A DNA stretch of 64,000 nucleotides from Monoplex corrugatus (lineage: Eukaryota > Mollusca > Gastropoda > Littorinimorpha > Ranellidae), in NCBI GenBank assembly GCA_030674185.1, contig JAPXFY010000018.1, positions 42,703,432 to 42,767,431 of the forward strand. The letters run 5' to 3'. This document shows positions 58,161-64,000 of this stretch, piece after piece. Made by a program: the position numbers and the translations under genes. Position 1 is the first letter of the stretch, and the number at the start of each line of letters is the position of its first letter. The notes beneath the pieces were generated by a model, which ran no database searches, had not been told where the DNA came from, and worked only from the letters and a program-made list of their open reading frames with translations.

Positions 58161-58975
58161 TTATCTACACACAACTGCAGCCGTCGCTGAACGCCTGCAT
58201 AGAAGCTTCCACTTGCGTAAACTGCAAAATCGTCCACAAACAGGGAGCAGTCCGAGCCCTGCTGTACTGATTTGACTATGTTGTTGATCTTGAGACTGAA
58301 CAGCGCAGGAGAGAGAATGCTCCCTTGTGGTACACCCAGCTCTTGCCCATGGATGTCCGACAGAGTAGTACCAACCCGCACTTGAAACTGCCTATCGGCC
58401 AAAAATTTTTGGATAAACGTAGGTAGGTGATCCCTAAAACCCAATTCGTGTAGATCCATAAGAATTCCTGATTTCCAAGTGGTATCATAGGCTTTCTCTA
58501 AATCAAAGAAGATAGCCACTGCATGCCGTTTCTGCAGAAATGCATTACGGATGGTTGTTTCAAGACGAATTAAATGATCTACTGTGGAATGGTGCTTGCG
58601 AAAACCGCATTGTTCTTTGGCCAAGATGCCGTCATTCTCCAGTTTCCACATCAGTCTCTTATTGACCATTTTCTCCATCACTTTGCACAGACAACTGGTT
58701 AGGGCTATTGGCCGGTAATTGGATGGGTTAGATACATCCTTTCCAGGTTTAGGTATAGGGACGATCAGGGCTTTCCACCATGAGGAAGGAAAGAATCCTG
58801 TCGTCCATATGTAATTGTACACTTTCAACAGAATGTCCAAACCCTTTTCCGGGAGATGCTTCACCAGTTGATAATGAACTTCATCTAAGCCAGGAGAAGA
58901 GTCAGAGCAAATCACAAGAGCGTCTTTTAATTCTCCTAATGTCAGTGGAAGATTGTACTCTTCTGTGTTATCAGA
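58028..58975 (-). pseudogene. LINE ORF2 reverse transcriptase core
   Basis: In one frame: VICSDSSPGLDEVHYQLVKH, WWKALIVPIPKPGKD, SNYRPIALTSCLCKVMEKMV, QCGFRKHHSTVDHLIRLET, AIFFDLEKAYDTTWKSGIL (motif A), GVPQGSILSPALFSL (motif B) and SLFVDDFAVYA (catalytic F-x-DD). A frameshift at about 58975 separates it from the endonuclease linker and another at about 58160 from the thumb. Catalytic residues are intact. Confidence 0.85.
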
Positions 58976-58982
58976 GACGAAG

Positions 58983-60232
58983 TTACAAGCTCTTTTCTTT
59001 CACCGATTTGCGTTTCCGGAAGACCGCCGATTTATTTGCTGCGGAAGAGTTCTTTTCGATGGTAGACGCCAACATGTTAGAGATGGCTTTTTTGTCAGTA
59101 ATCAAACAATCTGACACTTTCAGATGGTGAAAAGAGGGACAGGTGTTTTTCCATTTAATTTGTTTGATAATTTTCCAAACTTTCTTTTTAGGAGTTCGGG
59201 ATGTCAGTTTCGAGCAGAAGTTTCTCCAGGACTGTTGCTTGTTTCTTTTAAAGATGTATCTTGACTTTGCTCGTAGTTTCTGATGAGCTCGAACATTATC
59301 CGCTGATGGACTTTGAAACACGCGACGTTGAGCTTTCTTGCGTTCTTGTTTTATCCGTTTACATTCTAAAGTAAACCATGGAGTTTTAGGCATGTGCGCT
59401 TTGTTTGGTGTGGGAATTGCTCGTTTGGCACATCTCATGATGATCTGCGTCAGAGTGTTTACTGGATCATCACTCTGCAGGACCCTTTCTTCCTTCAAAT
59501 CACTCCGGACAGCCCTCTTGAACAAATCCCAGTCAGCCCTACGAAAAACAAAGTGCTCCGGTAGAGACTCGAGTCCAACGCTGGGATTTGTTAAGACAAC
59601 TGGAAGATGGTCACTTCCATGGAGATCCTCCAGAACTTTCCACTCATAGTCCAAAACCAGCGAAGCATCACACACTGATAAATCCAAACAAGAAAGTGTA
59701 CCTTTTGCAGGATGGATATATGTCGGAGAACCATCGTTTAAACAGCATAAGTTTAAATCGAGAAGACATCTTCAAGCAAGAGACCTCGCGCTGAAGTATC
59801 TTCACTATCCCAAAGCGGGGAATGGCCATTCAAATCGCCGAGCACCAGAAAAGGTTTGGGAAGTTCCTCAATCAAATCAACCAGTTCTTCTTTTGTAACA
59901 GCAACAGATGGAGGGAGGTACACAGAGCAAATGGTTAATGTTTTGTTTAGAGATACCCTTGCCGCCACTGCTTGCAAACTGGTGTTCAGATTAATAGAAC
60001 TAAACAAAACAGACCTATGTAGCAGCAAACATATTCCACCTGTTACTCCTCCATCTTTAGGTTGTGCTGGTTTGGAAACAATGTTGAAATTCATTAATGA
60101 AAAACTCTTTCCTTCGCGTATTAATGTTTCTTGCAAAGCCACTACAGCAGGCTGCAGGTCACGGCAAAGTAGCTGGAGCTCCTCTAGATTGGCGTAGACA
60201 CCTCGTATGTTCCAATGGACTATAGACTGCAT
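58983..60232 (-). pseudogene. LINE ORF2 endonuclease and linker
   Basis: It starts at the ATG at 60232 (MQSIVHWNIRGVYANLEEL). Blocks seen: VVALQETLI (catalytic E), TICSVYLPPSVAV, FLVLGDLNGHSPLWDS (D-x-N) and, after a frameshift at about 59752, DLHGSDHLPVVLTN (SDH). All metal-binding residues of an apurinic-type endonuclease can be found. A Lys/Arg-rich linker with WRNFCSKLTSRTPKKKVWKI follows. Confidence 0.8.
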
Positions 60233-60303
60233 TATTGACGGAATTATACAAGGCACTTTAGTCCATATCTGTTTCGTCCTCCTCAACTTGCAATGGAGCG
60301 TTC

Positions 60304-60835
60304 TTATTTTCTAGTTTTTTTTCCAGCTTTCCTCAGGCGGTCAGACCTGACGGCTGACCTGCCTACAGGAAGCCCGGGCTTAGGCCCTTTAAGTGCTGGA
60401 GGAGGGTTCTTCATTTCTACCAGCATTACTTTGGGCCCTACTCCATTTCCTGTGGAGCCGCTCCCGGACGGCCGGGGCGGGTTTACCGGGGAGACTGGGT
60501 TTCCCTGGGTTGCCAGCATTGACTGCTTTTGGCTGTTGAACAGCCTGGGAGGCAGCGGTTTTAACGCCCCCGCTGAGGGCCTTTGTGTCTTGCAATGTTT
60601 CAAAATTCGTCTTTGTCCATGTTATTTCTGTTTGACAGGCTATGGATACTTGAACTGTTTTGACTACCGACGCGTAGCTTTTGGTAGACACACTGCTGCC
60701 CTCTACCAACCTTTTGGCTTCGGAAGTTGATGCGAGATTTCGCAACGGGGCATGTGCATTGACTTTCATAGCTTCATTCACAAAAGAGTACTTCCGCTTT
60801 CCTTTCTCCACCGGAGAGTAACCGTCGCGAAACAT
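60304..60835 (-). pseudogene. LINE ORF1 C-terminal part
   Basis: Basic, Pro/Gly/Ser-rich frame: KRKYSFVNEAMKVNAHAPLR, SYASVVKTVQVSIACQTEIT and then, after a frameshift at about 60500, NPVSPVNPPRPSGSGSTGN and a Lys/Arg-rich end. No zinc knuckle is seen in what remains. The 5' end of the element is cut here. Confidence 0.65.
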
Positions 60836-60924
60836 TCACGTTCGATAAACGATTTTAGAAAAAAAAAAGAAAAAAAAAGAAAAGAAAAACAAAAACAAAA
60901 AAAACAAAAAAAAACCGACCCTAG

Positions 60925-61012
60925 CTCGGCGATTTTTTCGAAAAACAGATTTTCCGTTTCTGACTCTTTTGAAAAAACAGATTCCGTTCTCAAACGGAAA
61001 AAGTTGCACCCA
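60925..61012. mobile_element. Fragment resembling the right end of the hAT-like MITE
   Basis: gaaaaacagattttccgttt ... aaacggaaaaagttgcaccc atg matches the right half of the 52406-52753 element, including its terminal repeat. No left end can be fixed. An A-rich stretch (60855-60915) precedes it. Confidence 0.4.
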
Positions 61013-61159
61013 TGGAGATGGATGTATGGTTGTGAGGAAGTCTGCTGTACAGGAAGAAAAAATACAATGACTTAAATGTAATATCCTGAAAAGGCGGTGA
61101 CAATGCTTAAAACAAGGGAAAAACAGATCAGCGAAGAACATGTGCAACACTGGAAAAAA

Positions 61160-61163
<4 letters not shown>

Positions 61164-61201
<38 letters not shown>

Positions 61202-61228
61202 ACACACACACACACACCACACACACAC
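61164..61228. repeat. (CA)n microsatellite
   Basis: AC repeats with two CCA interruptions, at the place where unit 2 (26527) has caaacaaacaaac. Confidence 0.9.
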
Positions 61229-61290
61229 ACAAAAGAACAACAAAAAGACAAGGTGTTCGATGTAACCTTTCTTTGGTATTGTTGTTTAAC

Positions 61291-61315
61291 GCCCAGCCGA
61301 CCGCGTAGAGCCATA
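61291..61315 (-). repeat. LINE 3'-end motif, partial
   Basis: gcccagccgaccgcgtagag then ccata: an incomplete copy of the 32-bp motif. Confidence 0.45.
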
Positions 61316-61534
61316 CATACGCTTCGCATCAAAACTACAACTCATGTAACCTAAATGCAACTGAGGTCTATTGGGAAATAAAAGACCTCTACCACAAAGT
61401 AGAATGCGGAGTTTCCTCCAAAGGGATTCACCACACTGGCATGATTCCATACACGCTCCACCCAAATCTGGCAGCCATTATGTGGTACGTATACTCCTCC
61501 TCGAGTTTGCGTAAATTATAAGCTGGCACGGTTT

Positions 61535-62123
61535 TGAAATGGGTAGAGAGGAGTGGGACCGTGCATGCTGGGTGTTTTGTGTGTTTCCATCAGCCACCGA
61601 ACACCAACGTGTTTACAGCATCTTAAACGTGCTTATTGATGTTCTGCGTGCGTACCTACACTAAGGCTTTTCAGGGAGAACCAGGTCTGTATGTTGACTT
61701 AGAAAATCGGAAAATTCCTCAGTCCTTACTCAACAGTAGCTATGAGCACGACCAAGCTCATACCTTCCAGTTTGGAGACTAGAGGTCTTAACCATTCGTC
61801 TGTGAACACCCACACGAAGCTGTTAGAGGAAAAACGATGTGTACACTAACTGATTAACATATATTTCCTTTCAAATTTTAAACAGGGAATACATACAAAT
61901 GAGACAAAACGACAACGTGTAATTTTGAATCCCATGATAAGAGAAATGTCCAGTTCATGAAAAATATCCATATATTTAAAATACAAATCTACACAGATCT
62001 GCACGAAGCATAATGAACAACGACAACAATACGCATATACATTACGTTTATACATATACATATACATATATATATATATATCTATATATATATAGATATA
62101 TACATGTATAATTATATGTTATC

Positions 62124-62177
<54 letters not shown>

Positions 62178-62600
62178 TTGTAATCATACATGGCCAGATC
62201 TGAAGAAATCAGATTCACTATCGACAACATGTTCCATTACGTACACTAAAATGTGTACTTCAAATTAAATAAACAGCATCATCAAGTTTGGGTTGATGTT
62301 GACAGTAAATATGGCAGACAGTTTGTTTTAAATGCAAGGTGCACGTCAGTTTTTGCATTCTATTCTTCTATGCAATATTTTGTCAATATGCATTTTCTTA
62401 CTCCTTAAAATCCCAGCTGCTACGATAGAAAGTCCACACTAATAATTTCCATGCCAGTGTGCATCTGCTTATTCTATATGATTAGCACTATGCCTACGAC
62501 ACAAATGCCAGTGACAGTTTTTGGTAAATGTTAGTGGACGAGCAATGTGTTTTTTGTCCGTAGGGTTTATATAGAAAGTATGAGAACACATATACCCACG
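61535..62600. other. Unit 3 spacer with microsatellites, no gene seen
   Basis: No similarity to units 1 and 2 is evident by eye. It contains (TA)n (62055-62100) and (GATA)n (62126-62176) and no convincing coding frame. Confidence 0.5.
62055..62176. repeat. (TA)n and (GATA)n microsatellites
   Basis: tatatatatata followed, 25 bp later, by about 12 GATA units. Confidence 0.9.
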
Positions 62601-62604
62601 AGTG

Positions 62605-62742
<138 letters not shown>

Positions 62743-63703
62743 TGTGCCTGTGTGAATAAACCTAGTTTCCAGTCTACTTGTCTATGTCCATTTGTCTTAC
62801 ATTCGTGGTCTGTTGCAGATTTCCAGTCTTGTTTGTGTTGGTGCTAATGAATCCACCATTCTCTCTCTTTTGGTGAATCCTAGAAGCATCTGTTACTTAC
62901 AGAGTGAGAGGCAAATCGAAGAAAGGCAAGGTGGGGAGCTAGCCCACACAATCAATGAATCTAGTGTTCGCCCAGTACACCCATTCTTTATTTATACACA
63001 GGCAGAAGGTATACCGCACTGACACTTCAACTCACATAGAAAATGACCAATAAAGGACACGTGACACAACCTCCTTTACAACGTCTGAACGGTAAAAGTG
63101 AAAGAAATAGTATGCTCCATGGTCAGTATGCAACAGAAGTTATAAAAAGTTTAAAGAGATGCCAACGTGTGTGGTCACTTGCTTACAACATGACAATAAC
63201 AGCTACATTGCACGTGACAACCAATTATCTGGCCGTCACTTCAAATCATTCTCCATGTAGTTTGTTTGTTTGGGAAGGTGAAGCGTTCTTGATACTCCTT
63301 CTCCTCAACTGAGTCGACACACAGTGGCACATAACCCACAGACATTGCATGAAAACAGTTTACAGTGAAAGCACGTTTTAGTTGTGTTTCTATGAAAGTA
63401 CATCTAGACTGTTGCAGTTTCTCCACTGAGCGCAGACGGTGCAGCAAAATCCTTGATGTAACAGACCGCAGTTTTGAAAGAGCTGAAGCCTCGCCTAGAT
63501 TTCCCTGCATTTGAAAAAAAAACTTTTTTCCTGGAAGCGAAAAAAGGCAGAGGCACACCAAGAAGAGGTGGGGAAATGATACCAAAGGCGGGACAGACTT
63601 ATACTGACTACAAAGTAACTCATAACAGAGAAAAAAATCCAAACGATATGAAAAAGATCCACTGTTTCAGTCTGGTTACTGCTTCACGATGATGTCAATG
63701 TGA

Positions 63704-63926
63704 TCATTTCGCAGACTCTGATGTTTTACAGCGGGTGTCCTTGGTACTCTTTCTGCTCAGTAAAGTGTGCACAGTGTGTCTGTAGCGAGTGCCCATGGTG
63801 TAGTAGACTACAAAGTTGAATGTGGAGTTAATGTAGTTGATGCTGTTGACCAGCCACAATCCTGATGTGTACAAATTGTTATTCCGTCCCCCTGAATTCA
63901 TTTCGGGTTTCAACAGTAAGCCTAAT
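63704..63926 (-). CDS. GPCR copy 3, last exon (partial gene, upstream exons outside window)
   Basis: Third paralogue of the TM7 exon: 223 nt, the same acceptor position and the stop at the same distance. The protein is clearly more divergent than copies 1 and 2 (for example NSGGRNNNLYTSGLWLVNSI and LSRKSTKDTRCKTSESAK), but TM7 and NFVVY are kept without stop or frameshift. The flanking 3' sequence (62920-63700) aligns with 4400-5720 of unit 1. The other exons should lie beyond the right end, on the minus strand. Confidence 0.8.
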
Positions 63927-64000
63927 CTGAAATAAATAGACTGAACTGAAAGAAATTAGAGGAAACTGCGTCTCAAACATAACATCAACAATTACATATG

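Larger units (their letters stand above)
56378..60850 (-). mobile_element. RNase H-bearing I/jockey-superfamily LINE at the unit 2/3 border
   Basis: Minus strand, about 4.5 kb: ORF1 C-terminal part (60835-60304), ORF2 endonuclease (60232-59000), RT (58990-58030), RNase H and zinc-binding end (to 56544), then a 3' UTR with the 32-bp motif (56405-56435) and an attc/gaatt-type tail (56378-56395). The 5' side is truncated within ORF1 next to an A-rich stretch. Only a few frameshifts are present, so it is young. The RT and RNase H wording resembles Nimb/jockey-like elements common in molluscs. The exact clade would need a phylogeny. Confidence 0.85.

Overview
This is a repeat-rich, AT-leaning, intron-containing eukaryotic window. 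It most likely comes from a marine mollusc, probably a gastropod. The grounds are a rhodopsin-like GPCR resembling molluscan candidate chemoreceptors, split by introns with canonical GT..AG junctions, and a dense mixture of LINEs of several clades (RTE, CR1/L2-like, I/jockey-like with RNase H, L1/Tx1-like), tRNA-derived SINEs, MITEs and long (GT)n tracts of molluscan type. The species cannot be named from the sequence. Nothing bacterial is present.

The window is organised as a tandem segmental duplication. Unit 1 runs from the left edge to about 26.4 kb, unit 2 from about 26.4 to 61.0 kb, and unit 3 begins at about 61.0 kb and leaves the window on the right. Each unit carries one copy of the same three-exon, minus-strand GPCR gene. 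Copy 1 (exons 13774-14123, 9229-9774, 5894-6116) is intact and encodes 372 residues. Copy 2 (exons 38224-38573, 32870-33415, 29598-29820) keeps every splice site and exon length but has two mutually compensating 1-bp indels in exon 2, which create a premature stop in TM4. Copy 3 shows only its last exon (63704-63926).

Around the GPCR exons each unit has the same order of non-coding landmarks: an A-poor pyrimidine/GT tract, a (GA)n tract and a 43-bp minisatellite, an RTE element in intron 2, an RTE endonuclease fragment and a decayed RT in intron 1, a tRNA-derived SINE upstream of exon 1, a (CA)n tract, a second minisatellite (very different in the two units), a piggyBac-type MITE, an internally deleted LINE remnant, a second SINE-like element, a TGACG-rich minisatellite and a TATA-containing promoter-like stretch. 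Insertions found in only one unit date themselves after the duplication, and several have a recognisable empty site in the other unit. Unit 2 was enlarged by a nearly full-length but broken I/jockey-like LINE with an SGNH-esterase ORF1 (about 43.45-49.05 kb), a second RNase H-bearing LINE at the unit 2/3 border (56.4-60.85 kb), CR1/L2-like and RTE insertions and a hAT-like MITE. Unit 1 has its own CR1/L2-like, RTE, L1/Tx1-like and LINE-tail fragments.

Apart from the GPCRs I see no host protein-coding gene. All other long open frames are retrotransposon proteins or frames opened by simple repeats.
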